Shown here: in pieces, positions 42,632 through 51,413 of the stretch
Numbering within the stretch: the first letter of the stretch is position 1
Layout of the letters: each line of letters starts with the position of its first letter
Position numbers and translations under genes: made by a program
Origin: Streptomyces subrutilus
GTDB lineage: Bacteria; Actinomycetota; Actinomycetes; Streptomycetales; Streptomycetaceae
Assembly: GCF_008704535.1 (NCBI RefSeq)
Contig: NZ_CP023701.1
Coordinates: forward strand, 5,436,001-5,500,000
Reading direction: 5' to 3'
DNA length: 64,000 nucleotides
Notes under the pieces: model-generated
The model's input: the letters and a program-made list of their open reading frames with translations, nothing else
Told to the model about the DNA's origin: nothing
Database searches by the model: none

Positions 42632-43573
42632 GTGAGTACGATTCCCGAGGTCCGCACCCTGCCCGTTCCCGATGGCCTGGAGGGCGAGCGCGTCGACGCC
42701 GCCATCGCCCGTATGTTCGGATTTTCCCGGACGAAGGCGGCCGAACTCGCGGCCGCGGGGAAGGTGTCGGTCGACGGCAGTGTCGTCGGGAAGTCCGAGC
42801 GCGTGCACGGTGGCGCCTGGCTCGAAGTCGAGATGCCCGCCCCGGCCCGCCCGGTCGAGCTCGTCGCCGAGCCCGTTCCGGGCATGGAGATCGTCCATGA
42901 CGACGACGACATCGTCGTCATCATGAAGCCGGTGGGCGTCGCCGCCCACCCGAGCCCCGGCTGGACCGGCACCACCGTCATCGGCGGCCTCGCCGCGGCC
43001 GGGTACCGCATCTCCACCTCCGGCGCCGCCGAGCGCCAGGGCATCGTGCACCGCCTCGACGTCGGCACCTCCGGCCTGATGGCGGTCGCCAAGTCGGAGC
43101 GCGCCTACACCTCGCTGAAGAACCAGTTCCGCGAGCGGGTCGTGGACAAGCGCTACCACGCGCTGGTCCAGGGCCACCCGGACCCGATGAGCGGCACGAT
43201 CGACGCGCCGATCGGCCGCCACCCCAACGCCGACTACAAGTGGGCGGTGACGCAGGAGGGCAAGCCCTCCGTCACCCACTACGACCTGATCGAGGCCTTC
43301 CGGGCCGCGTCGCTGCTGGACATCAAGCTGGAGACCGGCCGGACGCACCAGATCCGCGTGCACATGTCCGCCCACCGCCACCCCTGCGTCGGCGACCTCA
43401 CCTACGGCGCCGACCCGACCGTCGCGAAGCGGCTCGGCCTGACCCGGCAGTGGCTGCACGCGGTGCGGCTGGGCTTCGAGCACCCGTCGGACGGCCAGTG
43501 GGTCGAGTTCGAGAGCACCTACCCGGCCGACCTCCAGCACGCGCTGGACGTGATCCGGGCCGAGAGCGAGTGA
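42632..43573 (+). CDS. rluD: RluD-family 23S rRNA pseudouridine synthase
   Basis: A 313-aa RluA/RluD-type enzyme with an N-terminal S4 RNA-binding domain (RVDAAIARMFGFSRTKAAEL to about 75) and a PseudoU_synth_2 domain. Catalytic Asp143 lies in HRLDVGTSGLMAVAKS. ETGRTHQIRVHMSAHRHP and VGDLTYGAD are also standard. It isomerises uridines in 23S rRNA, probably in helix 69 by family. GTG at 42632 follows a -10 box directly (leaderless). It overlaps the acetyltransferase gene by 4 nt. Confidence 0.92.
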   Translation: MSTIPEVRTLPVPDGLEGERVDAAIARMFGFSRTKAAELAAAGKVSVDGSVVGKSERVHGGAWLEVEMPAPARPVELVAEPVPGMEIVHDDDDIVVIMKPVGVAAHPSPGWTGTTVIGGLAAAGYRISTSGAAERQGIVHRLDVGTSGLMAVAKSERAYTSLKNQFRERVVDKRYHALVQGHPDPMSGTIDAPIGRHPNADYKWAVTQEGKPSVTHYDLIEAFRAASLLDIKLETGRTHQIRVHMSAHRHPCVGDLTYGADPTVAKRLGLTRQWLHAVRLGFEHPSDGQWVEFESTYPADLQHALDVIRAESE

Positions 43574-44064
43574 CGGCCCCGGCGGGCTCCGCTCCCGCGG
43601 CCTTCGCCGTCCGGGTGGCGGTCTCCGAGGCGGACCTGAAGGCCTGCTTCGCGGTCCGGACCGAGGTGTTCGTGGTCGAGCAGTCGGTTCCGGAATCCAT
43701 CGAGTACGACGCGTACGACGCCGTGGCGCTGCACGTCCTGGCCGAGAGCGCGGACGGGGCGCCGCTGGGCACCGGCCGGCTGCTCCACGGGCCCGCCGCG
43801 CTGGCCAAGACCGGCTCCCCCGAGGGCGGCTCCCTGGGCCGCCTCGCGGTGACCGCCGGGGCGCGGGGGCTGGGCGTGGGGGTGGCGCTGGTCCGGGCGA
43901 TCGAGGCGCAGGCGGCGGCCCTGGGGCTGTCGTACGTCGACCTCGGTGCGCAGACGCATGCGCTGGGCTTCTACGAGCGGCTCGGGTACGTGGCGTACGG
44001 GGCGGAGTTCCTGGACGCGGGGATCGCGCACCGCTCCATGCGGCGTCCCCTCGCGGGGGGCTGA
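43570..44064 (+). CDS. GNAT-family N-acetyltransferase
   Basis: A 164-aa GNAT protein resembling ElaA. It has FAVRTEVFVVEQSVPESIEYD near the N-terminus (about 30-50), then the acetyl-CoA loop ARGLGVGVALVRAIEAQA (about 98-115) and LGFYERLGYVAYGAEFLDAGIAH near the end. The substrate is unknown. The GTG overlaps the rluD stop (GTGA), so it is co-translated with the pseudouridine synthase. Confidence 0.85.
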   Translation: MTAPAGSAPAAFAVRVAVSEADLKACFAVRTEVFVVEQSVPESIEYDAYDAVALHVLAESADGAPLGTGRLLHGPAALAKTGSPEGGSLGRLAVTAGARGLGVGVALVRAIEAQAAALGLSYVDLGAQTHALGFYERLGYVAYGAEFLDAGIAHRSMRRPLAGG

Positions 44065-44074
44065 GCGGGGGTCC

Positions 44075-44142
44075 GGGGCTGCGCCCCGGGCCCGGGGCCG
44101 GTGGCCGGCCGGTGCCGGCGATCGGGGCTCCGCCCCGGGCCC
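44075..44142 (+). repeat. Two near-identical GGGGCT(G/C)CGCCCCGGGCCC elements
   Basis: Copies at 44075-44093 and 44124-44142 differ by one base. Each can fold as a short GGGGC/GCCCC hairpin. Such elements are common between Streptomyces genes and probably end the rluD-GNAT transcript. Confidence 0.6.
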
Positions 44143-44292
44143 CCGCGTCTCGCGCGTCGGACGGGGCCGGATGTGTGCGGCGCCCGCGTTTCGCGGGTCG
44201 GTGGTGCTGGGTTCGCGCGCTGCCGGTGGGGTGTGGTCGTCGACACGCTTCGGCGGGCGGCGTCGGGCGGGGTGGCCTGGCAGGGTGGGGGA

Positions 44293-45882
44293 GTGGATCA
44301 GCTTGCCCTGCTCTTCGTGCTGCTGCTCGGAGCCGTCGTCACCGTCCCGCTCGGGGACCGGCTCGGTCTGCCCGCGCCCGTCCTCATGACCATCGGCGGG
44401 GTGGTGCTCGCGCTGGTTCCGGCCGTGCCGAACGTCGACATCCCGCCCGACTACATCCTGCCGCTGGTGCTGCCGCCGCTGCTGTACGCCTCCGTGCAGC
44501 GCACCTCGTGGCGCCAGTTCGCCGCCAACGTACGGCCCATCCTGCTGCTCGCCGTGGCCCTGGTGTTCGTCACCACCGCGGCCGTGGCCGCGGTCGCGCA
44601 CTCCGTGGTGCCCGGGCTGCCGATCGCCGCCGCCGTCGCCCTCGGCGCGCTCGTCGCCCCGCCCGACCCGGTGGCCGCGACCGCCGTGGCCGGTTCGCTC
44701 GGGCTGCCCCGCCGCATGGTGTCGATCCTGGAGGGCGAGGGGCTCTTCAACGACGTCACCGCCATCGTGCTCTATCACGTGGCGATCGCCGCCGCCGTCA
44801 GCGGGAGCTTCTCGTGGCCGGACGCGCTGGGCGAGTTCTTCCTGTCGGCCGTCGTCGCCGTCGCCGTCGGGCTCGCCCTCGGCTGGGCCGCCAACCGGCT
44901 GATGGGCCGCCTCGGGGACGCCACCCTGCAGATCGGGCTGACGCTGCTGGTGCCGTTCGTCGCGTACGTGCTGGCGGAGGAGTTCAAGGGGTCGGGGGTG
45001 CTGGCCGTGCTGACGACGGCCCTGTTCCTCGCCGAGTACGCCACCGACGCCGACGACGTGCTCGGGCGGCTCGCCGGGCACACCTTCTGGGAAGTCGTCG
45101 ACATGCTGGTCACCGGTGTCGCGTTCGGGCTGATCGGGTTGGAGCTGCACAACGTCTTCGGCACGGCCAAGGGCCGCGAGTGGGAGATGGCCGGATGGGC
45201 GGCGGTCGTGATCGCGGTGGTCGTCGGGGTCCGGCTGATGTGGCTGCTGCCGGCCGGCTGGCTGGCCCAGAAACTGCACGACCGGCGCGACTACGACGAG
45301 GAGATCCCGGTCAGCTGGCGCGAGAGCGTGGTCATGTGGTGGGCCGGGATGCGCGGGGTGGCCTCGGTGGCGCTGGCCCTCGCCATCCCGCTGCACACGG
45401 ACGCCGGTGAACCCTTCCCGGGCCGCGACGAGATCGTCTTCATCGCCTTCGCCGTGATCATGGCGACGCTGGTGCTCCAGGGGCTGACCCTGCCGTGGCT
45501 GGTGCGGCGGCTGGGCGTGGAGGCCGACACGGACGCCGACCGCGAGACCGAACGGCAGCTGGCGATCCGCGCGGCGAAGGCCGCGAAGCGGCGGCTGAAG
45601 GAGATCCAGGAGGTCGAGGACCTGCCGGAGGACCTGATCGAGACGCTGCACCGGCGGGCGTACGACGTGGGGGCCCGCATCAGCCCCGACATGGTCGACG
45701 AGGAGCGGCGCGAGGCCTACGCGCAGCGGGTGGAGCGCATCCGGGACGTCCAGCGCATCCAGCGGGAGATGATGTCGGCCGCCCGCCACGAGGTGCTGTC
45801 CGCGCGCAGCGAGCCCGGCTCCGACCCGGAGATCGTGGACCGGGTGCTGCGGCACCTGGACGTACGGAGCCTGCGCAGCTGA
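44293..45882 (+). CDS. Na+/H+ antiporter, CPA1 family
   Basis: A 529-aa monovalent cation/proton antiporter with about 12 transmembrane helices in the first 400 residues and a cytoplasmic Arg/Glu-rich tail (about 405-529). Family motifs are VLPPLLYASVQR, APPDPVAATAV, EGEGLFNDVTAIVLY (acidic pair in the ion site) and WWAGMRGVASVALALAIP. It exports Na+ or K+ in exchange for protons. GTG at 44293 is 6 nt after a CAGGGT box (leaderless), giving VDQLALLFVLLLG as the N-terminus. Confidence 0.9.
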   Translation: MDQLALLFVLLLGAVVTVPLGDRLGLPAPVLMTIGGVVLALVPAVPNVDIPPDYILPLVLPPLLYASVQRTSWRQFAANVRPILLLAVALVFVTTAAVAAVAHSVVPGLPIAAAVALGALVAPPDPVAATAVAGSLGLPRRMVSILEGEGLFNDVTAIVLYHVAIAAAVSGSFSWPDALGEFFLSAVVAVAVGLALGWAANRLMGRLGDATLQIGLTLLVPFVAYVLAEEFKGSGVLAVLTTALFLAEYATDADDVLGRLAGHTFWEVVDMLVTGVAFGLIGLELHNVFGTAKGREWEMAGWAAVVIAVVVGVRLMWLLPAGWLAQKLHDRRDYDEEIPVSWRESVVMWWAGMRGVASVALALAIPLHTDAGEPFPGRDEIVFIAFAVIMATLVLQGLTLPWLVRRLGVEADTDADRETERQLAIRAAKAAKRRLKEIQEVEDLPEDLIETLHRRAYDVGARISPDMVDEERREAYAQRVERIRDVQRIQREMMSAARHEVLSARSEPGSDPEIVDRVLRHLDVRSLRS

Positions 45883-45889
45883 GGCCCCC

Positions 45890-45932
45890 GGTCCCCGGTC
45901 CCCGGTCCCCGGTCGGGGGTCGGGGACCGGGG
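45890..45932. terminator. Tandem GGTCCCC repeats forming a bidirectional terminator
   Basis: GGTCCCC occurs three times at 45890-45910. The last copies pair with GGGGACCGGGG (45922-45932) to make an 11-bp stem with an 11-nt loop, between convergent genes. Confidence 0.6.
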
Positions 45933-45936
45933 TGCG

Positions 45937-46947
45937 TCAGACGGTGTAGCGGTCCGGGGCGAAGAGGCCCGGGTGCGCCTCGATCCAGGCCGAGGTGCGG
46001 CGCAGCCCCTCTTCCAGGGAGACCCGCGGGCGCCAGCCGGCCCACTCGCGGGCCCGGGAGTTGTCCGACAGCAGCCGCTGGACCTCGCTGCCCGACGGGC
46101 GCAGCCGGGACGGGTCCACGACCACCTTCGCGTCCCGCCCCGACGCCGCGATCAGGGCCCCGGCCAGGTCGCCGACGGAGATCTCCCGGCCGGTGCCCAG
46201 GTTCACCACCTGGCCCAGGGCCCGGTCGCACTCGGCCACCGCGAGGAATCCCTCGGCGGTGTCCGTCACGTACGTGAAGTCGCGGGTCGGGGTGAGCGAG
46301 CCCAGCCGGACCTCCCGGGAGCCCGCGTGCAGCTGCGCCAGGATCGTCGGGATGACGGCGCGCGCCGACTGGCGGGGGCCGTAGGTGTTGAACGGCCGCA
46401 CCACGGCGACCGGCAGCTCGAAGGCGTGGTGGAAGGAGAGCGCCATCATGTCCGAGCCGATCTTCGACGCCGAGTACGGGGACTGCGGCTGGAGCGGGTG
46501 CTCCTCGGAGATCGGAGCGGTCAGGGCGGTCCCGTAGACCTCGCTGGTGGAGGTGTGCACGAGGCGGCGCACGCCGTGCCGGCGGCAGGCCTCGGCCACG
46601 TTCTGCGTCCCGGTCACGTTGGTCTGCACGTAGGCGCCCGGCGAGGCGTAGCTGTACGGGATGCCGATGAGCGCCGCCAGGTGGAAGACCGTGTCGCAGC
46701 CGGCCACCGCGTCGCTGACCCGGCCCGCGTCGCGGACGTCGCCCGCCCACATCTCCACCCGGCCGTCCGGGTCGGCGAGGTGGTGGGCCAGGTGGCCCTT
46801 CTCCGCGTACGGCTTGTAGTGCACGAAGGCCCGCACCCGGGCGCCGCGCGCCACCAGCAGGTCCACCAGCGTCGAGCCGATGAACCCTTCGGCGCCGGTG
46901 ACCAGGACGGTGCGGTCGGCCCAGGGGGTGGACTGGTTCGGGGTCAT
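45937..46947 (-). CDS. LegB-type NDP-GlcNAc 4,6-dehydratase (SDR)
   Basis: A 336-aa extended SDR enzyme. The NAD motif is VTGAEGFIGSTLVDLL (about 15-30), with catalytic HTSTSEVYG and YSASK. The segments HLAALIGIPYSYASPGAYV, NTYGPRQSARAVIPTI and LGSLTPTRDFTYVTDTAEGF match what I know of LegB-like UDP/GDP-GlcNAc 4,6-dehydratases, which make 4-keto-6-deoxy amino sugars. Exact substrate is inferred. The ATG overlaps the stop of the MurG-like gene (ATGA), so the two are translated together. No aminotransferase follows within the window. Confidence 0.8.
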   Translation of the reverse strand: MTPNQSTPWADRTVLVTGAEGFIGSTLVDLLVARGARVRAFVHYKPYAEKGHLAHHLADPDGRVEMWAGDVRDAGRVSDAVAGCDTVFHLAALIGIPYSYASPGAYVQTNVTGTQNVAEACRRHGVRRLVHTSTSEVYGTALTAPISEEHPLQPQSPYSASKIGSDMMALSFHHAFELPVAVVRPFNTYGPRQSARAVIPTILAQLHAGSREVRLGSLTPTRDFTYVTDTAEGFLAVAECDRALGQVVNLGTGREISVGDLAGALIAASGRDAKVVVDPSRLRPSGSEVQRLLSDNSRAREWAGWRPRVSLEEGLRRTSAWIEAHPGLFAPDRYTV

Positions 46948-48125
46948 GCGTACTCCAGGGTGGTGGTGGGGTGGCCGGCCGCGCGCAGGACCTCCGCGGC
47001 CAGCAGTTCGGCGGCCCGCGCGTGCGGGCCGGGGTCGGCGGCGCCGGCCATCGCGGCCAGCCGGGCCGGGTCGGCGAGCAGCGGGCCGAGCAGCGCGGCG
47101 AGCCGCTCGGCGGTGGTCTCGGCGTCCGGCAGCAGCAGTCCGGCGCCCGCGTCGGACAGCACCCGGGCGTTGTGGGTCTGGTGGTCGCCGGGGGCGTACG
47201 GGTAGGGCACGAGGACCGCGGGCACCCCGGTCGCGGCGAGTTCCGCCACCGTCGCCGAACCGGCCCGGCACACCACCAGGTCGGCGGCCGCGTACGCCAG
47301 GTCCATCCGGTCCAGGTACGGCAGCGCCCGCGCGACGCGCTGCCCGCCCGAGGCCGCGAGGTCGGCGACGGTGTCCGGCAGCGCCGCCGGGCCCGTCTTC
47401 ACCAGCAGCTGCACGTCCTCGCGCCCCTGCCAGAGCCCGGCCAGCCCGGCCGCCGCCCGGGTGAGCCGGACGGCGCCCAGGCTGCCGCCGTTGAAGACCA
47501 CGAGCCGGCGTCCGGCGGGGACCCGCAGCGCCCGCCGGGCCTCGGCGCGCAGGGCCGCCCGGTCCGGTCCGGGCAGCCGGGCGAGCCCGGAGAGGGCCGC
47601 GGAGATCGGCATCCCGGTGGTCACCGCCCGCGCCCCGCCCGACAGGTGCGGGCGGCTGCGGTCGAAGGCCACCGCGACGTGCGGGGTGAGCCGGGCGGCG
47701 AACTGGTTGGCGCGGCCGGGCACCGCGTTGGACTCGTGGATGACGGCGGGCACCCCCGCGAGGCGCGCCCCGAGCACGGCGGGCGCGCTCGGGTAGCCGC
47801 CCATGCCGACGACGGCGTGCGCGCCCTGCGCCCGGATCACCGCGCGGGCCTGGTGCGCGGAGCGCAGCAGCGCCGCCGGCAGCAGGTACCGCCTGGCGCC
47901 CAGCGCCGGGTCGAAGGGGATCATGTCGACGGTGTGCAGGCGGTGGCCGGCCGCCGGGATCAGCTCGGTCTCCAGGCCCCGCTCGGTCCCGATGAACGAG
48001 ACCACGGCGTCGGGGACGGCCGCGCGCAGCGCCTCGGCGAGGGCGAGGCCGGGATAGATGTGCCCGCCGGTGCCGCCCGCACCGATCACGACGGAAAGGG
48101 CCGCGGAGGTGTGTGGTGTGGTCAT
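46944..48125 (-). CDS. Second MurG-like glycosyltransferase
   Basis: A 393-aa GT-B enzyme of the MurG family, distinct from the dcw murG. The G-loop VIGAGGTGGHIYPGLALAEAL (positions 13-33, His22) is intact, as are VGMGGYPSAPAV, HESNAVPGRAN, donor-site FNGGSLGAVRLT (Leu where MurG usually has Gln) and CRAGSATVAELAATGVPAVLVPYP. It could add GlcNAc or the sugar made by the adjacent 4,6-dehydratase to a lipid-linked acceptor. It is the first gene of the pair and is divergent from a two-component system. Confidence 0.85.
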   Translation of the reverse strand: MTTPHTSAALSVVIGAGGTGGHIYPGLALAEALRAAVPDAVVSFIGTERGLETELIPAAGHRLHTVDMIPFDPALGARRYLLPAALLRSAHQARAVIRAQGAHAVVGMGGYPSAPAVLGARLAGVPAVIHESNAVPGRANQFAARLTPHVAVAFDRSRPHLSGGARAVTTGMPISAALSGLARLPGPDRAALRAEARRALRVPAGRRLVVFNGGSLGAVRLTRAAAGLAGLWQGREDVQLLVKTGPAALPDTVADLAASGGQRVARALPYLDRMDLAYAAADLVVCRAGSATVAELAATGVPAVLVPYPYAPGDHQTHNARVLSDAGAGLLLPDAETTAERLAALLGPLLADPARLAAMAGAADPGPHARAAELLAAEVLRAAGHPTTTLEYA

Positions 48126-48147
48126 GGCCGCACACTCCCGGTGCGCC

Positions 48148-48180
48148 CTAAGAGGGTTCTAAGAGGTTCTCTCAGACGGC
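48148..48180 (+). promoter_or_regulatory. Tandem 11-bp direct repeats (OmpR-type operator)
   Basis: CTAAGAGGGTT (48148-48158) and CTAAGAGGTTC (48159-48169), followed by a weaker TCTCAGACGGC (48170-48180). Helical-turn spacing is typical of OmpR/PhoB-class regulators. The site lies in the 73-nt gap between the murG paralog and the response regulator gene. Confidence 0.65.
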
Positions 48181-48185
48181 TTTGG

Positions 48186-48191
48186 CAGGCT
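48186..48191 (+). promoter_or_regulatory. -10 box of the leaderless response regulator transcript
   Basis: CAGGCT ends 7 nt before the ATG at 48199. The 11-bp repeats occupy its -35 region, as expected for an activator site. Confidence 0.45.
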
Positions 48192-48198
48192 TTGCCCC

Positions 48199-48903
48199 AT
48201 GAGCTCCATGGGCAGCGCGCGCAGGCAGCGGATTCTGGTGGTGGACGACGAGCCCGAGGTGCGGGCAGCCGTCCAGGACGGGCTGGCCGTCGAGGGGTAC
48301 GAGGTGAGGGGCGCGGCGGACGGGCTGGGCGCCCTGTCCGAGGTGGCGCTCTGGGAGCCCGACGCCCTCGTCCTGGACGTGATGATGCCGGTGCTCGACG
48401 GGCTGGGCGTGTGCCGGCGGCTGCGCGCGATGGGCGACCGCACCCCCGTCCTGGTGCTGACGGCGCTGGACTCGGTGAGCGAGCGGGTGGACGGGCTGGA
48501 CGCGGGGGCCGACGACTACCTCGGCAAGCCGTTCGCGCTGGACGAGCTGGTCGCGCGGGTACGGGCGCTGCTCCGGCGGGCGGCGCCCGTACCCGCCGAC
48601 GGCGCTGCCCTGGCCTTCGCCGACCTGTCGCTGGACCTCGCCACGCGCACCGGGCGGCGCGGCGGACGGCCGCTGGAGTTCAGCCGCACCGAGGCCGCCC
48701 TGCTCGAACTGCTGCTGCGCCACCCCGGCCAGGTCCTCCCGCGCGAGCTGGTCCTGGAGCTGGTGTGGGGGCGGGACTTCGGGCCGGACTCCAACTCCCT
48801 CGCGGTGTACGTCGGCTACCTGCGCCGGAAGCTGGAGGCCGGGGGCGAGCCGCGGCTGGTCCACACCGTGCACGGGGTCGGCTACCGGCTGGACACCGCG
48901 TGA
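48199..48903 (+). CDS. OmpR/PhoB-family response regulator
   Basis: A 234-aa regulator with a receiver domain (about 10-125) and a winged-helix DNA-binding domain (about 138-232). The phospho-acceptor is D60 (ALVLDVMMPVLDGL), with the acidic pair in ILVVDDEPEV, the conserved Thr in VLVLTALDS, and Lys in YLGKPFALDELVARVRALL (key K). The output domain has LEFSRTEAALLELLLRHPGQ and VYVGYLRRKL. It probably binds the tandem repeats just upstream and so controls itself and the divergent murG-like operon (inferred). Confidence 0.92.
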   Translation: MSSMGSARRQRILVVDDEPEVRAAVQDGLAVEGYEVRGAADGLGALSEVALWEPDALVLDVMMPVLDGLGVCRRLRAMGDRTPVLVLTALDSVSERVDGLDAGADDYLGKPFALDELVARVRALLRRAAPVPADGAALAFADLSLDLATRTGRRGGRPLEFSRTEAALLELLLRHPGQVLPRELVLELVWGRDFGPDSNSLAVYVGYLRRKLEAGGEPRLVHTVHGVGYRLDTA

Positions 48904-50306
48904 GCGCCGGGGGCCGGGGGCCGGGGCGGCGCCGGCCGGGGGCGCGCTGGCGCCGCCGGCGGCCGCTGCGGACCCGGCTGGCCCTGGCGGTCACGGCCGC
49001 CGTGGCCTTCGTGGCCGTGGTGGTGTGCGCGGCCGCGTTCCTCGTCGTACGGTCGGCCCTGTACGAGCAGCTCGACCTCACCCTGACCCAGTCGGCCCGG
49101 CTGGCGGCCCAGCGCGAACCGGGGGCGGGGCCGGGCACGCTGGCCGGCGAGTGCCGGTTCCTGGCGGCCCCCGCCTGCGCGCAGGTGGTGCCCGCGGACC
49201 GGGCCGAAGACCCCCGGACGCCGGGACTGCTGCCGGTGGACCCGGCGGCCCGGGAGGTCGCGGCCGGCCGGCGGGCCCCGTACTACACGGACATCACCCT
49301 GGCCGGGCACCCGGCCCGGATGCTCACCACCGACTACGCGAAGGGGCGCGCGCTCCAGGTCGCCCTGCGGGCGGACACCGTGCAGGACGGCATCGCGGAG
49401 GCCGCGGGGTGGCTGCTGCTGACGGCGGCGGCCGGGGTGCTGCTCGCGGCCGTGCTCGGCCACTGGGTCTCGCGGACCGGCCTGGCCCCGGTCACCCGGC
49501 TCACCGCGACCGCCGAGCGGATCGCCGCCACCCGCGACCCGCGGCACCGGATCGAACTGCCGCCGCCCGGACGGGAGGACGAGATCACCCGGCTGGCCGG
49601 GAGTTTCAACACCATGCTCGGGGAGCTTGAGCAGTCCGTCACGGCGCAGCGGCGGCTGGTCGCGGACGCCTCGCACGAGCTGCGGACCCCGCTGACGGCC
49701 CTGCGCACCAACGCGGAGCTGCTGGCCCGGGCCGACCGGCTGACCGTGCCGCAGCGGGAGCGGGCGTCGGCCGCGCTGGGGCGGCAGCTGCGCGAGGTCA
49801 CGGGCCTGGTGAACGACCTGATCGAACTGGCCCGCGACGAGGAGCCGCAGCCGCTGGTGGAGCAGGTCCGGCTGGGGCCGCTGGTGGAGCACTGCGTTCA
49901 GGCGGCGCGGGAGCACTGGCCGCAGGTGCCGTTCCGGGTGCGCGTGCCGGACGCGGCCGGCGGCGCCGGGGCGGTGGTCCCGGGGGTGCCGGCGCGGCTG
50001 ACCCGGCTGCTGGGGAACCTGCTGGACAACGCGGCGAAGTTCAGCCCGGCCGGGCTGCCGGTGGAGGTGGAGCTGGCCGTGCTCGCCGGGGGGCCGGAAC
50101 TGACGGTGCGCGACCACGGGCCGGGGATCGCGGCGCAGGACCTGCGCTTTGTCTTCGACCGGTTCTACCGCGCGGACTCGGCCCGGGCGCTGCCGGGGTC
50201 GGGGCTGGGCCTGGCCATGGCGCGGCAGATCGCGCGCGCGCACGGCGCGGAGCTGGCGGCGCAGCAGGCGCCGGGCGGCGGCGCGCTGTTCCGCCTGACG
50301 TTCTGA
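48900..50306 (+). CDS. Sensor histidine kinase with HAMP domain
   Basis: A 468-aa membrane kinase. An Arg-rich N-terminus precedes transmembrane helix 1 (about 24-46). An extracytoplasmic sensor domain follows (about 47-165) with three Cys residues, two of them in GECRFLAAPACAQVV. Helix 2 (about 166-190) leads to a HAMP domain, then the H box with H259 (DASHELRTPLTAL), the N box (LLGNLLDNAAKFSP), G1 (DHGPGI), F (FDRFYR) and G2 (GSGLGLAMA). GTG overlaps the regulator stop (GTGA). The signal is unknown. Confidence 0.92.
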   Translation: MSAGGRGPGRRRPGARWRRRRPLRTRLALAVTAAVAFVAVVVCAAAFLVVRSALYEQLDLTLTQSARLAAQREPGAGPGTLAGECRFLAAPACAQVVPADRAEDPRTPGLLPVDPAAREVAAGRRAPYYTDITLAGHPARMLTTDYAKGRALQVALRADTVQDGIAEAAGWLLLTAAAGVLLAAVLGHWVSRTGLAPVTRLTATAERIAATRDPRHRIELPPPGREDEITRLAGSFNTMLGELEQSVTAQRRLVADASHELRTPLTALRTNAELLARADRLTVPQRERASAALGRQLREVTGLVNDLIELARDEEPQPLVEQVRLGPLVEHCVQAAREHWPQVPFRVRVPDAAGGAGAVVPGVPARLTRLLGNLLDNAAKFSPAGLPVEVELAVLAGGPELTVRDHGPGIAAQDLRFVFDRFYRADSARALPGSGLGLAMARQIARAHGAELAAQQAPGGGALFRLTF

Positions 50307-50318
50307 CGGGCGGGCGCG

Positions 50319-51413
50319 CTACCCCGCGGACCCGTGCCGGTCCCCCGCCCCGCAGGGGCCCCCGGGGGCCGTGGGCGGGGGGTCCGCCGGGGTGGTCGCG
50401 ACGCGGGGCAGGGCGTACGGGTGGTGGGCCACCAGCCAGGTGATCATGCGCTCGCGCACGGCGCAGCGGACCGTCCACACGTCGTCCGCGTCCTTCGCCG
50501 TGACCACCGCGCGGACCTGGATCGTGGTCGGGGTGGTGTCCGTCACGGCCAGGCCGCCGCCGCGCCCGTCCCACTCGGGGATCTCTTCGAGGAGGTGCCG
50601 CAGCCGCTCCCGCATCAGGTCCACCGGCGCCGCGTGGTCCAGGTGCCAGAAGACGCTCCCGGTCATCTCCGCGCCGCCGCGCGACCAGTTCTCGTACGGC
50701 TTGCCCGTGAAGTAGGAGACCGGCATGGTGATGCGCCGCTCGTCCCAGGTGCGGACGGTCAGGAAGGTCAGGGTGATCTCCTCCACCGTGCCCCACTCCT
50801 TGTCGACGACCACGGTGTCGCCGATGCGGACGGTGTCGCCGAAGGCGATCTGCAGGCCGGCGAAGAGGTTGCCCAGCGCGGACTGGGCGGCGATGCCCGC
50901 CACGATGCCGAGCACGCCCGCCGAAGCCAGCACCGAGGCGCCGACCGCGCGCATCGGCGGGAACGTCAGCAGCATCGCGGCCACGGCCACCACGACCACC
51001 ACGGCCGTGACCACCCGCTGGATCAGCGTGACCTGGGTGCGGACCCGGCGGACCCGGGCGTCGTCCCGCGCCACCGAGGCGTAGCGCGCGTACGTCGAGT
51101 CGACGACGGCCGTCGCCATCCGCACCGCCAGCCAGGCCGTGGAGGCGATCAGCACCAGGGTGAGGACCCGGCCGAGGGCGAAGGCGTGGTCGGGCAGCAG
51201 GCCCGCCTGCCGGTAGGACCCCCGGAGCAGCGCGGTGCACAGGGCCACCCGGAAGGGCGGGCGGCACCGGCGCAGCAGGTCCCACAGGGGGGTCTCGGGG
51301 TGCCGGGCGTCGGCGCGGCGCAGCAGCAGGTCCAGCAGCCACCCCGCGATCAGGGTGACGACCAGCGAGCCGCCGATGACGATCAGCGGGCGCAGCACGG
51401 GCTCCATCTCCAT
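50319..51413 (-). CDS. MscS-family mechanosensitive channel
   Basis: A 364-aa small-conductance channel protein. About four transmembrane helices (about 8-30, 75-95, 125-150 and 155-180) precede the pore helix, with the MscS signature GVLGIVAGIAAQSALGNLFAG. A cytoplasmic beta domain follows (DTVRIGDTVVVDKEWGTVEEITL, within it the key GTVEEI). A Pro/Gly tail ends the protein. The ATG at 51413 is 7 nt after TAGGTT on the minus strand (leaderless). It converges on the kinase gene with only 12 nt between the stops. Confidence 0.9.
   Translation of the reverse strand: MEMEPVLRPLIVIGGSLVVTLIAGWLLDLLLRRADARHPETPLWDLLRRCRPPFRVALCTALLRGSYRQAGLLPDHAFALGRVLTLVLIASTAWLAVRMATAVVDSTYARYASVARDDARVRRVRTQVTLIQRVVTAVVVVVAVAAMLLTFPPMRAVGASVLASAGVLGIVAGIAAQSALGNLFAGLQIAFGDTVRIGDTVVVDKEWGTVEEITLTFLTVRTWDERRITMPVSYFTGKPYENWSRGGAEMTGSVFWHLDHAAPVDLMRERLRHLLEEIPEWDGRGGGLAVTDTTPTTIQVRAVVTAKDADDVWTVRCAVRERMITWLVAHHPYALPRVATTPADPPPTAPGGPCGAGDRHGSAG

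Noticed and set aside
45890..45910. CRISPR-like tandem repeats
   Set aside because: The repeats are contiguous 7-mers without spacers and form part of a terminator hairpin.
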